NCBI GenBank assembly: GCA_003176075.1
Contig: PSRN01000110.1
Coordinates: forward strand, 1 to 13,743
Origin: Bdellovibrio sp.
GTDB lineage: Bacteria; Bdellovibrionota; Bdellovibrionia; Bdellovibrionales; Bdellovibrionaceae
DNA: 13,743 nt
Reading direction: 5' to 3'
Part shown: one piece after another, positions 7,072-13,743 of the stretch
Position numbering within the stretch: position 1 is the stretch's first letter
Layout: each line of letters begins with the position of its first letter
Notes under the pieces: generated by a model
What the model was told of the DNA's origin: nothing
Database searches by the model: none
The model's input: only the letters and a program-made list of their open reading frames with translations
Made by a program: the position numbers and the translations under genes

Positions 7072-10000
7072 GTGATCAGTTCTATTGTCGCATTTTCACT
7101 GCGAAAGCGAATCCTCGTGCTGGTTCTCGCGGGCGTCGTGATCGCCGGCGGAATCATCTCTTTTCATAATCTACCCATCGAGGCCTATCCTGATGTGGCA
7201 GACACCTGGGTTCAAGTGATTACCCAGTGGCCGGGTCACGCGGCTGAAGAAGTTGAAACCCAGATCACGGTTCCACTGGAAAATGTTTTTAACGGTGTTC
7301 CGCACAAAACGGCTCTGCGCTCGGTTACATTGCCGGAGCTTTCGGTCATTACAATGCTGTTTGATGCATCAACCGATGCCTTTACGGCTCGCCTTTATGT
7401 CTTGGAGAAAATTCCTCAGGCCACTCTTCCCCAAGGAATTACCCCGACGCTCGCTCCGATGGCGAGCCCCGTTGGACAGATCTTTTGGTATTTCCTCGAC
7501 TCGAAGACGCGGTCGCCCATGGAACTTAAGGAAATTGAAGATTGGGAACTTGAAAAAAGATGGAAGCAAGTTCCAGGCGTTGCCGACGTGGTCAGCTTTG
7601 GCGGCACTGTGAGGCAGTTCCAGGCTTTGCTCAACCCGGCCGCCATCGCCAACTACAATCTGTCAACGTCAAATGTCATACAGGCTCTGGGTGCCAACAA
7701 CCAAAATTCCGGCGGTGGGTTTCTGAGCTACGGCAAGCAAGTCTTCAATATTCGAGGGATTGGAAATGCGATTCGGACCGAAGACCTCGAAAATGTCATC
7801 GTCTCACAGAAGGCAGGAACGCCGGTTCGCGTGAAAAACCTTGGTAAAGTTGTCATCGGACCGCAAGTTCGTCTTGGCAATATTTCGATGTCCCAACATC
7901 TCAGCGATGGCACGGTCGAAAGCCGCGACGATGTGGTCGAGGGAACCGTACTTGCACGAGTGGGTGAATCTGACGAATCGGTGCTCAATGGAATCCACCA
8001 AAAGCTGCAAGAACTCAATGAACATTTTTTGCCTAAAGATATTAAGATAAAACCGTTCCTCGATCGTTCCAACCTGATTCATTTCACGACTTTCACGGTG
8101 GAAGAAAACATGGTTTCAGGGATGGTCTTGGTTTTCATTGTGCTTCTCTTTTTTCTAGGAAACCTAAGAACCGCGTTGATTGTTTCGGTAACAATTCCTC
8201 TTTCTCTCATCATCGCATCGATTCTTTTGGACCTGCGCCACATTCCTGCCAATCTTTTATCGCTTGGCGCTCTGGATTTCGGCATGGTTGTCGACGGCGC
8301 GGTGGTCATGGTGGAAAACATTTTTCGTTACAAAGAAGAAAGAAAGAAAAAGGGGCATTCAGAAAAAGAGGACTTCATCGAGCTCATCATTGCCGCCAGC
8401 CGCGAGGTTGAACGTCCCATCGTTTATGCCATCGCCATCATCATTCTCGCTTATTTGCCGATTTTCACCTTGCAGAGAATCGAAGGAAAATTATTTTCAC
8501 CCATGGCTTGGACGGTTGCCTTCGCGTTGCTGGGCTCTTTGCTTGTCGTTCTGACCATTGTTCCGGTGCTTTGTTCATATTTTATGAAAGGTGAAATGAA
8601 GGAGTGGCGTAATCCGGTTATGGCGTGGATTCGCGAGCGCTATCGCCAATCTCTTGAATGGAGCCTTTCGCGACGCAACCTGGTGGTTGGAATTGCAACA
8701 CTTTCGTTTGCGCTGACAATTTACTTGGCATTTGGGGGACCCATTGGCTCCGAATTTCTTCCGCACCTCGACGAAGGCGCACTGTGGGTCAGAGGAACGC
8801 TTCCGCCCAGCACCTCCTACGACGGCGCTAGCCTGGTGGTGAAGAAGGCGAGGGAAATCTTTATGAAATATCCCGAGGTTCCGATTACAATTTGCCAGCT
8901 GGGCCGACCCGATGACGGAACAGATGCTACAGGATTTTTTAACACCGAATGTTTTGTCGATTTGAAGCCGCGAATGGAGTGGCGGAATCAATTCAAGACC
9001 AAGGAACATCTCATTGCGGCCATGAATTCCGAACTGGTTCAAATTCCTGGTGTGATTTGGAACTTTTCTCAACCGATATCGGACAATGTTGAAGAAATGA
9101 TGTCAGGAGTGAAAGGCGCGATGGTGGTGAAGCTTTTCGGAGATGATCTGAGGACGCTGAAGAAGAAGGCCGAGCAAATCAAAGAAACGATCAGCCAGGT
9201 TAAGGGAATTGAGGATCTCGGTGTGTTCGAGGAGCTGGGTCAGCCGAATATTAACATCAAAGTCGATCGCGATAAGATTTCTCGCTATGGCCTCAACGTT
9301 TCTGATGTTCAGGACGTCATTGGCACGGCCGTTGGAGGACGGGTGGCTTCGCAGGTCATTGAAGGGGAAAAAAGATTCGATATTCTGGTGAGGTACCAGC
9401 CGGAATTTAGAGATTCTGTCGATAAGATCAGAAAAATAGCCGTTGTAACCCAGGATGGTTACCGGATTCCGCTCGAGGAGCTAGCCCAAATTTCGATTGA
9501 TGACGGCGCCTCGATGATCTACCGCGAAAGCAATCGCCGGTTCATCGCCGTGAAGTTCAGCGTGCGTGGACGTGACCTTGGCGGAACAATCGCTGAAGCC
9601 CAGAGGCTCGTAAAGCACAAGGTTCTCCTCCCCGAAGGTTACGACCTTGACTGGACGGGTGAATTCGAAAGCCAAAGGCGAGCCGAAGCTCGGCTCGCAG
9701 TCATCGTCCCTTTGACCGTCATTGCGATTTTCTTTTTGCTCTACTTCGTGTTCGATTCGGCAAAGTGGGCACTTATTATCATGGCGAATGTGGCTTTGGC
9801 TCGGATCGGAGGCGTCATGGCGCTTTTCCTCACCGGCACCAATTTTAGCGTGTCCTCCGGGGTCGGTTTCTTGGCCGTTTTCGGAGTGTCCATTCAAACA
9901 GGTGTTCTTCTCATTTCGTACATTAATCAGCTCAGACAAAGAGGCCGATCGATCCGTGAGGCCATTGTTGAAGGCTCGATTCTCCGCTTAAGACCCATTA

Positions 10001-10233
10001 TGATGACTGCTTTAGTTGCGACCTTTGGCCTAATTCCGGCGGCCATGTCACATGCCATTGGGTCGGATTCTCAGCGACCCATGGCGATTGTCATCGTCGG
10101 AGGACTTGTTGCTGACTTGGTCATGGCTTTTTATTTGCTGCCCACCCTCTACCTCTGGTTCGCAAGACCCGGGGATGTAGGAGAGCGAAGCGACCGGTCG
10201 AGCGAATCGGCCGGCGCAGCAGAACTGCTGTGA
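7072..10233 (+). CDS. Heavy-metal efflux RND proton antiporter (CzcA/CusA family)
   Basis: 1053 aa, full length for the HME-RND family. This is the inner membrane engine that exports divalent or monovalent metal ions in exchange for protons. TM1 is near residues 14-33 and the long periplasmic loops carry family motifs (PIEAYPD, ITQWPGHAAEEVE, GGTVRQFQ). TM4 has LDFGMVVDGAVVMVEN, with Asp402, Asp408 and Glu415 at the same numbers as the residues essential in Cupriavidus CzcA. TM8-12 follow with FSVSSGVGFLAVFGVS and RLRPIMMTALVA. The second loop has LDEGALWVRGTLPPSTS and GRPDDGTDATGFFNTE. I cannot tell from sequence whether it prefers Zn/Co/Cd/Ni or Cu/Ag. The start is GTG, with AAAGGA at 7059-7064. 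A 30-bp gap follows the adaptor gene, so all three are one operon. Its C-terminal tail (GDVGERSDRSSESAG) is hydrophilic and cytoplasmic. Confidence 0.95.
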   Translation: MISSIVAFSLRKRILVLVLAGVVIAGGIISFHNLPIEAYPDVADTWVQVITQWPGHAAEEVETQITVPLENVFNGVPHKTALRSVTLPELSVITMLFDASTDAFTARLYVLEKIPQATLPQGITPTLAPMASPVGQIFWYFLDSKTRSPMELKEIEDWELEKRWKQVPGVADVVSFGGTVRQFQALLNPAAIANYNLSTSNVIQALGANNQNSGGGFLSYGKQVFNIRGIGNAIRTEDLENVIVSQKAGTPVRVKNLGKVVIGPQVRLGNISMSQHLSDGTVESRDDVVEGTVLARVGESDESVLNGIHQKLQELNEHFLPKDIKIKPFLDRSNLIHFTTFTVEENMVSGMVLVFIVLLFFLGNLRTALIVSVTIPLSLIIASILLDLRHIPANLLSLGALDFGMVVDGAVVMVENIFRYKEERKKKGHSEKEDFIELIIAASREVERPIVYAIAIIILAYLPIFTLQRIEGKLFSPMAWTVAFALLGSLLVVLTIVPVLCSYFMKGEMKEWRNPVMAWIRERYRQSLEWSLSRRNLVVGIATLSFALTIYLAFGGPIGSEFLPHLDEGALWVRGTLPPSTSYDGASLVVKKAREIFMKYPEVPITICQLGRPDDGTDATGFFNTECFVDLKPRMEWRNQFKTKEHLIAAMNSELVQIPGVIWNFSQPISDNVEEMMSGVKGAMVVKLFGDDLRTLKKKAEQIKETISQVKGIEDLGVFEELGQPNINIKVDRDKISRYGLNVSDVQDVIGTAVGGRVASQVIEGEKRFDILVRYQPEFRDSVDKIRKIAVVTQDGYRIPLEELAQISIDDGASMIYRESNRRFIAVKFSVRGRDLGGTIAEAQRLVKHKVLLPEGYDLDWTGEFESQRRAEARLAVIVPLTVIAIFFLLYFVFDSAKWALIIMANVALARIGGVMALFLTGTNFSVSSGVGFLAVFGVSIQTGVLLISYINQLRQRGRSIREAIVEGSILRLRPIMMTALVATFGLIPAAMSHAIGSDSQRPMAIVIVGGLVADLVMAFYLLPTLYLWFARPGDVGERSDRSSESAGAAELL

Positions 10234-10250
10234 GGAATGCAAGTGAGATG

Positions 10251-10440
10251 CAATGGCAACTGGTTAAGGAAAATGATGTAAGAGGAAACAATGCATCGAA
10301 GTGGGAATGAGAAATTCCCGTGGCGGCTTCGCCGCCCACGCTCGGTTACAAGATTCGCCAGATTTCCAGCACTTCAGACTGGACTCCCACTTCGATGCAT
10401 TGTTTCCTCTTACATCATTTTCCTTAACCAGTTGCCATTG
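10251..10440. repeat. Perfect 56-bp inverted repeat with hairpin-bearing 78-bp spacer
   Basis: The left arm (10251-10306) and right arm (10385-10440) are exact reverse complements over all 56 bases. They begin CAATGGCAACTGG and meet at TCCCACTTCG on the right arm. The 78-bp spacer holds a second hairpin: 10319-10327 pairs with 10331-10340 around a TTC loop, with one bulged C. A competing stem, GGGAAT (10303-10308) with ATTCCC (10314-10319), overlaps it. The structure starts 17 bp after the stop of the RND pump and could fold as a very long RNA hairpin or a DNA cruciform. I see no target-site duplication and no ORF, so it could be a non-autonomous palindromic element (MITE-like), an mRNA-stabilising 3' structure, or something else. 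Confidence 0.9.
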
Positions 10441-10657
10441 GAGTTAGGTGCCCTCGCCCGAGTTTCGCCGCCGACGATTCGTTATTCCGCGCTGATTGAC
10501 TGAATCAAAACGAGATTCAAACACGCTCCGCTCATCCGATGCGTCTGGCAATGGCAAATCTAAGCCGCGACCAAAAGATCGACAAATTCCTTTGATGCAC
10601 TGAAACTTCACAATTATTCCCATTTAGACTTTAGTCCAAGAAACCGAAAAGCTGGAC
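10441..10657. other. Leader region of the metalloprotease gene
   Basis: 217 bp between the palindrome and the next ATG. No gene found. It becomes AT-rich towards 10600-10640 (TTCACAATTATTCCC, then GACTTTAGTC, an imperfect palindrome), where a promoter could lie, but I see no consensus pair. A 9-nt piece at about 10550 (CAATGGCAA) repeats the tip of the 56-bp arm, probably by chance. Confidence 0.3.
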
Positions 10658-12496
10658 ATGATCCAGCCCACCTTCAGTCAAGTTGGCTTGCTGTTGCTTT
10701 TGGCGACACTTGCGGGCGAGGCTTGTTCCAGGACTGGTGGAGCTGACAATTCAAGTTCGGCTCCAAATCAAAATTCGGAAAAACCCTACAATTCGACTCC
10801 GACCACTTACACAGGTCCGACAACTACCATTACTGCAACCGCGATATTTAACCGCTATGAAGATGGCGTGGCCGGACTCCAGACAATCACTACTGGCCAT
10901 CCCATTCGCTTCGCCGAAGTTTACATATTCGATGCCGCGGGCAATCGCATTCAACAGGGGGAAACAGACGGGGTTGGCAATATTTCGATGGTTATTCCAA
11001 AAGCGGCTGGCACTTACACCTTGGCTGTGAATTCTCGGGCGGCCAACAGCCATTACAACGCTAGCGTTTTGAATAACCCCTACGACAACCTCTATTACTC
11101 TCACTCCACCACCTTTACGCTGGCGGGTTCAGAGACAAACCTCGCCGTGACCCTGCCGCCCGCCGATGCCTCCAACAATAGCGACTTGCTGGGAGGCGCC
11201 TTCAATATTCTGGATCAAATTCTCGTGGCCAACGATTACTTACGAACTGAGGCCAACATCAGCTGTCCGATCTGCACGGGGCCTCAGTTTACCGTGGCGC
11301 CGAAACTGCAAATTTATTGGACGAAGGGGCTCTCCCCTGGAACGTATTACGGGGCTCCTAGCACGGGGATAAGCTTTTTCACCAAAGGCGGAGGAGCCCT
11401 CTCTCGCGGTTTGTATATTCTTGGTGGAATCAACAATTCAGTGTGCACAGACACAGACCATTTCGACAATTCTGTCATTTTGCATGAGTACGGCCATTTC
11501 CTTGAATTTTCCTTCGGCAAGAGCGCATCTCCGGGTGGGTCCCACAATGGCAATGAGCTCCTTGACCCGCGTTTGGCCTGGAGCGAAGGTTGGGCTGACT
11601 TTTTTCAAGCGGCAGCATTGGGCCGCAGCTACTACCGCGACACCGAAGGGAATTCAGGATGCTCCAACTATGGAGTGCTCATAAATTTTGATCTCGAAAA
11701 TCAACTGATCGGAGAGGATGACCCATTGGCCAACGAAGGCATCTTCCGGGAATTGGCCATTACTCGAACTCTTTACGATGTGATGACAGGACCTACGCAA
11801 GACGGTAATTACAACAACCGAAACGATACTGACGGATATGCCGCTGACCTTGGATTTAATTTTATTTGGGCTGCATTCCAGGCTCTCGGTTCGGGCGCTT
11901 ATCATTTTCAAAACGCAGGGATCGTGAATGAATTACTCAATGCCAATGTTCAAAACTCTTCCTACTCCAACACCACTCGAACAAATTTCTCCAGTGTCGA
12001 AATGCATGAAAAGCAGCAAACCGACGAAACTCTCTACGGCTTAAGGCTCAAGCCCACCGTGGCCGGGCAAGGAAGTTGCTTTTTCACCTTCGCTGCAGGA
12101 GGGCCACAGCCTCAAGAAAGTAGCGGAGGTCAAATCATTTTCTCCGATCCCCTCAGGAACAATGCTTTTTACCGATATGACTACGACGGAAATCCAGCCA
12201 ACGCAGTTCTTTACTTGCGGTACAAAAACACGAGCGGCAGCGCTCCTTATGATTTGAATCTCAATATCTACTTTGAGGACTACGTTCTACTTGAAGCATC
12301 GACGCTGGCAGCGCAATCCGCTAATGTCTATCCTGAGCCAGGTGGAAGCGGCCCTTGGCCAGGTTATGAGCACGTCGATTTAACGGCTCTTCCTGCCGGG
12401 ACTTATCTGATCAATGTCATGGTGAACTACTCGGGTGCGCAAGGAACAACCTCTTACTTCATCGAAACTCCAAGGGGAGCTCAATTATGTCCTTGA
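10658..12496 (+). CDS. Secreted HEXXH metalloprotease-like lipoprotein
   Basis: 612 aa, likely an envelope or secreted zinc protease. An N-terminal hydrophobic signal (LLLLLATLAGEAC) leads to Cys23, a plausible but non-canonical lipobox, then a Ser/Asn/Thr-rich linker (about 24-55). Residues about 56-165 resemble a carboxypeptidase-regulatory-like beta domain (PIRFAEVYIFDAAGNRI, then ETDGVGNISMVIPKAAGTYTL). The catalytic core has VILHEYGHFLEF, with His276, Glu277 and His280. WSEGWADFF follows, with Glu310 a likely third zinc ligand, giving a gluzincin-like arrangement. A beta-rich C-terminal part (about 460-609) ends with GTYLINVMVNYSGA, resembling pre-peptidase C-terminal domains. CPIC at 203-206 may form a disulfide. 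The substrate is unknown. The ribosome binding site before the ATG is weak. Its last 10 bp overlap the next gene, suggesting a coupled partner. I do not recognise a named peptidase family. Confidence 0.8.
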   Translation: MIQPTFSQVGLLLLLATLAGEACSRTGGADNSSSAPNQNSEKPYNSTPTTYTGPTTTITATAIFNRYEDGVAGLQTITTGHPIRFAEVYIFDAAGNRIQQGETDGVGNISMVIPKAAGTYTLAVNSRAANSHYNASVLNNPYDNLYYSHSTTFTLAGSETNLAVTLPPADASNNSDLLGGAFNILDQILVANDYLRTEANISCPICTGPQFTVAPKLQIYWTKGLSPGTYYGAPSTGISFFTKGGGALSRGLYILGGINNSVCTDTDHFDNSVILHEYGHFLEFSFGKSASPGGSHNGNELLDPRLAWSEGWADFFQAAALGRSYYRDTEGNSGCSNYGVLINFDLENQLIGEDDPLANEGIFRELAITRTLYDVMTGPTQDGNYNNRNDTDGYAADLGFNFIWAAFQALGSGAYHFQNAGIVNELLNANVQNSSYSNTTRTNFSSVEMHEKQQTDETLYGLRLKPTVAGQGSCFFTFAAGGPQPQESSGGQIIFSDPLRNNAFYRYDYDGNPANAVLYLRYKNTSGSAPYDLNLNIYFEDYVLLEASTLAAQSANVYPEPGGSGPWPGYEHVDLTALPAGTYLINVMVNYSGAQGTTSYFIETPRGAQLCP

Positions 12497-13128
12497 ATCG
12501 CCTGATCACTTTGTTTGTGGGCGCTGGCCTGATTGCGGCTGTCTTTTTTTCGAATCTGCTCCCTCGCAATTTGTCGTTGCCGAGGGCTGAGTCGGTCCCT
12601 CCCAAGAACCATCCAAGTTTGGAATCTGCCGGACAACCTGCCAGGGGCTTGCCAGGAAAACCATCGGCGCCAATACGTACCTACCTTCATTCCCCGTCCG
12701 GTCTTGCATCCACCGGCGATGAGCCCACCGAGATCGAGGCCCTGGTAGAGATCACCAATCCCGCCCTTAAGGACCTCCGTTTCCGGTGGCAGCTGCCTCA
12801 TCACGCAGAACTCGTTCAGGGAGTTACAGAAGATGTTATTCTTGCGCTCAAACCGGGTACAGTGTGGAGAACCTCTATCACGGTGAAAGGATTAGGAGCG
12901 CAAGAAGAGGTCCAAAGTGTCCTTTTTACTGTCACCGGCGACCTGGGAGGTCAGCCCCTTTCTTCGACTGGAATTTACGCAAGTCATATTCAGGATCCCA
13001 ATCTGAGGTGGCACGCGCAGCCGACTCGCTCCGAAGTTTCTCAGCAGATTTCAGCACCGGGCACCTCTTTGCCAAGTCTGCAGCGAATTCCCGCGGCTGC
13101 CAAGCCCCCGCGTGGCGTACACTTTTAG
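12487..13128 (+). CDS. Membrane-anchored periplasmic protein coupled to the metalloprotease
   Basis: 213 aa; no named family recognised. One N-terminal hydrophobic segment (residues about 5-24, LITLFVGAGLIAAVFF) could be an uncleaved anchor or signal. A Pro/Ser-rich linker (about 28-62) follows, then a beta-rich domain (about 63-168). That domain has alternating hydrophobic strands (TEIEALVEITNP, LRFRWQL, TSITVKGL, QSVLFTVTGDL), resembling an Ig-like sandwich. The tail is Pro/Ala-rich and low in complexity. The ATG lies 10 bp inside the protease gene in another frame, with AAGGGGAG at 12472-12479, 7 nt upstream. This strong site inside the preceding gene supports co-translation. A role as a docking partner, inhibitor or substrate of the protease is a guess from context. 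Confidence 0.7.
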   Translation: MSLNRLITLFVGAGLIAAVFFSNLLPRNLSLPRAESVPPKNHPSLESAGQPARGLPGKPSAPIRTYLHSPSGLASTGDEPTEIEALVEITNPALKDLRFRWQLPHHAELVQGVTEDVILALKPGTVWRTSITVKGLGAQEEVQSVLFTVTGDLGGQPLSSTGIYASHIQDPNLRWHAQPTRSEVSQQISAPGTSLPSLQRIPAAAKPPRGVHF

Positions 13129-13151
13129 AAATTCTTAGTGGACGTCCATGC

Positions 13152-13169
13152 TCTGCCGGACTCGGCAGA
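13152..13169. terminator. 7-bp hairpin between convergent gene ends
   Basis: TCTGCCG (13152-13158) pairs perfectly with CGGCAGA (13163-13169) around GACT. It lies 23 nt after the stop of the 213-aa gene and 33 nt beyond the stop of the opposing receptor pseudogene. There is no U-run on either strand, so it is only a candidate shared terminator. Confidence 0.35.
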
Positions 13170-13201
13170 ACGTGACCGGAAGACCGCCTTTTCCCTTAGG
13201 G

Positions 13202-13743
13202 CTAAAGTTCTTTCGCCAGCCGAACAAAAAATTGCCTTCCAACAGCGTAATGATTGTTGTTGAATCTGTTGATGATCGATATCGGATAGGAATTGTCCGC
13301 GATATTGATAACGTCAGCGGAGACGCGCCATTCATCCATCCAACTGTCGCCAGTAAAAGACGTGGCCAATCGTGAAATCAAAAGGTGTAATGCTAAGGAA
13401 GGTTGCCACTGTTATCAGAGCGGGTGCGAAGGCCACTTCCATAAAGACCTTGAAAGGTCGCCCAATTCGCATCCGTCTTAAAGGTGATGTCTGCATTGGC
13501 CGTATGAAGCTGAACGTGATCTAGGAAGCGATAGGGTTGATCGGGATCACCGGGGTTTGAGAATGATCCACCGCTCACACCTCGACCCCTGCGTCTTCAT
13601 AAGCATAGTTAAAGAAATCAGACCAGTTAGGGCGTGTTTTGAATTTGGCTGGCCGCGTTTAATCAGCCGCAGCCACAGCATTAGCCGCAGGGACAAATTC
13701 AGTCTGGGTCGGCAGTTTTTCTGCTCAAAGTGTATAGCACAGC
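13202..13743 (-). pseudogene. TonB-dependent receptor, C-terminal barrel part, frameshifted
   Basis: Read on the minus strand in several frames, this is the last part of an outer membrane TonB-dependent receptor, which would import chelated iron, cobalamin or similar ligands. From the window edge the pieces are FVPAANAVAA; AKFKTRPNWSDFFNYAYEDAGVEV; GSFSNPGDPDQPYRFLDHVQ; NWATFQGLYGSGLRT; SITPFDFTIGHVF; and DVINIADNSYPISIINRF with NHYAVGRQFF near the stop at 13202-13204. Frame changes are needed near 13578, at 13395 and at 13355. In-frame stops are at 13727-13725 and 13661-13659. The end of the reading frame fits the last strands of such barrels. The gene runs off the window, so the plug and TonB box cannot be judged. 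Sequencing indels could explain some shifts but not easily all five lesions. Confidence 0.75.

Noticed and set aside
10251..10440. Integron attC site or IS terminal repeats
   Set aside because: No core-site motifs of attC at the ends, no transposase, and no target-site duplication visible; arms are perfect rather than imperfect.
10291..10503. 70-aa ORF inside the inverted repeat region
   Set aside because: It is formed by the palindrome and its flank, has no ribosome binding site and no protein-like pattern.

Overview
The window looks like chromosomal DNA of a Gram-negative bacterium: it encodes a three-part envelope efflux pump, several lipoproteins and the decayed end of a TonB-dependent receptor. 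Base composition is near 50% GC. The mix of Pro/Thr-linker lipoproteins, a secreted HEXXH lipoprotein and this type of receptor would fit Bdellovibrionota or a related deltaproteobacterial lineage, but that assignment is a guess from gene style. I see no rRNA, tRNA, CRISPR array or intact transposase.

Region 1 (1-1340): a small two-gene unit with good ribosome binding sites. It encodes a tandem-duplicated XRE-type HTH protein and a 122-aa protein that may be a small DNA-binding or accessory protein, and it ends in a strong hairpin. Region 2 (1341-2481): a scar zone. It holds little coding sequence, then the C-terminal two thirds of an ArsI/CadI-type metal-resistance glyoxalase-fold gene (minus strand), joined directly to the inverted 3' end of a second copy of the neighbouring vWA lipoprotein gene (plus strand, two in-frame stops). 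Region 3 (2482-3543, minus): an intact vWA-domain lipoprotein with a long Pro/Thr linker and a complete MIDAS motif.

Region 4 (3892-10233, plus): an HTH-DUF1232 protein followed by a complete heavy-metal RND efflux operon. The order is TolC-like outer membrane channel, lipoprotein adaptor and CzcA/CusA-type proton antiporter, with a 4-bp overlap between the first two and a 30-bp gap before the pump. These three should assemble into one envelope-spanning pump. The HTH-DUF1232 protein lies 73 bp upstream on the same strand and may regulate or co-transcribe with them. Region 5 (10251-10440): a perfect 56-bp inverted repeat around a 78-bp spacer that has its own hairpin. This is the most striking non-coding element in the window.

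Region 6 (10658-13128, plus): a secreted HEXXH metalloprotease-like lipoprotein overlapping by 10 bp a 213-aa membrane-anchored protein, probably translationally coupled. Region 7 (13202-13743, minus): the C-terminal part of a TonB-dependent receptor, broken by at least three frameshifts and two stops and running off the window. The window thus combines intact envelope and metal-efflux functions with at least three decayed gene remnants. I did not find a clear candidate for a wholly new multi-gene system; the long inverted repeat, the HTH-DUF1232 gene and the protease pair are the best leads.
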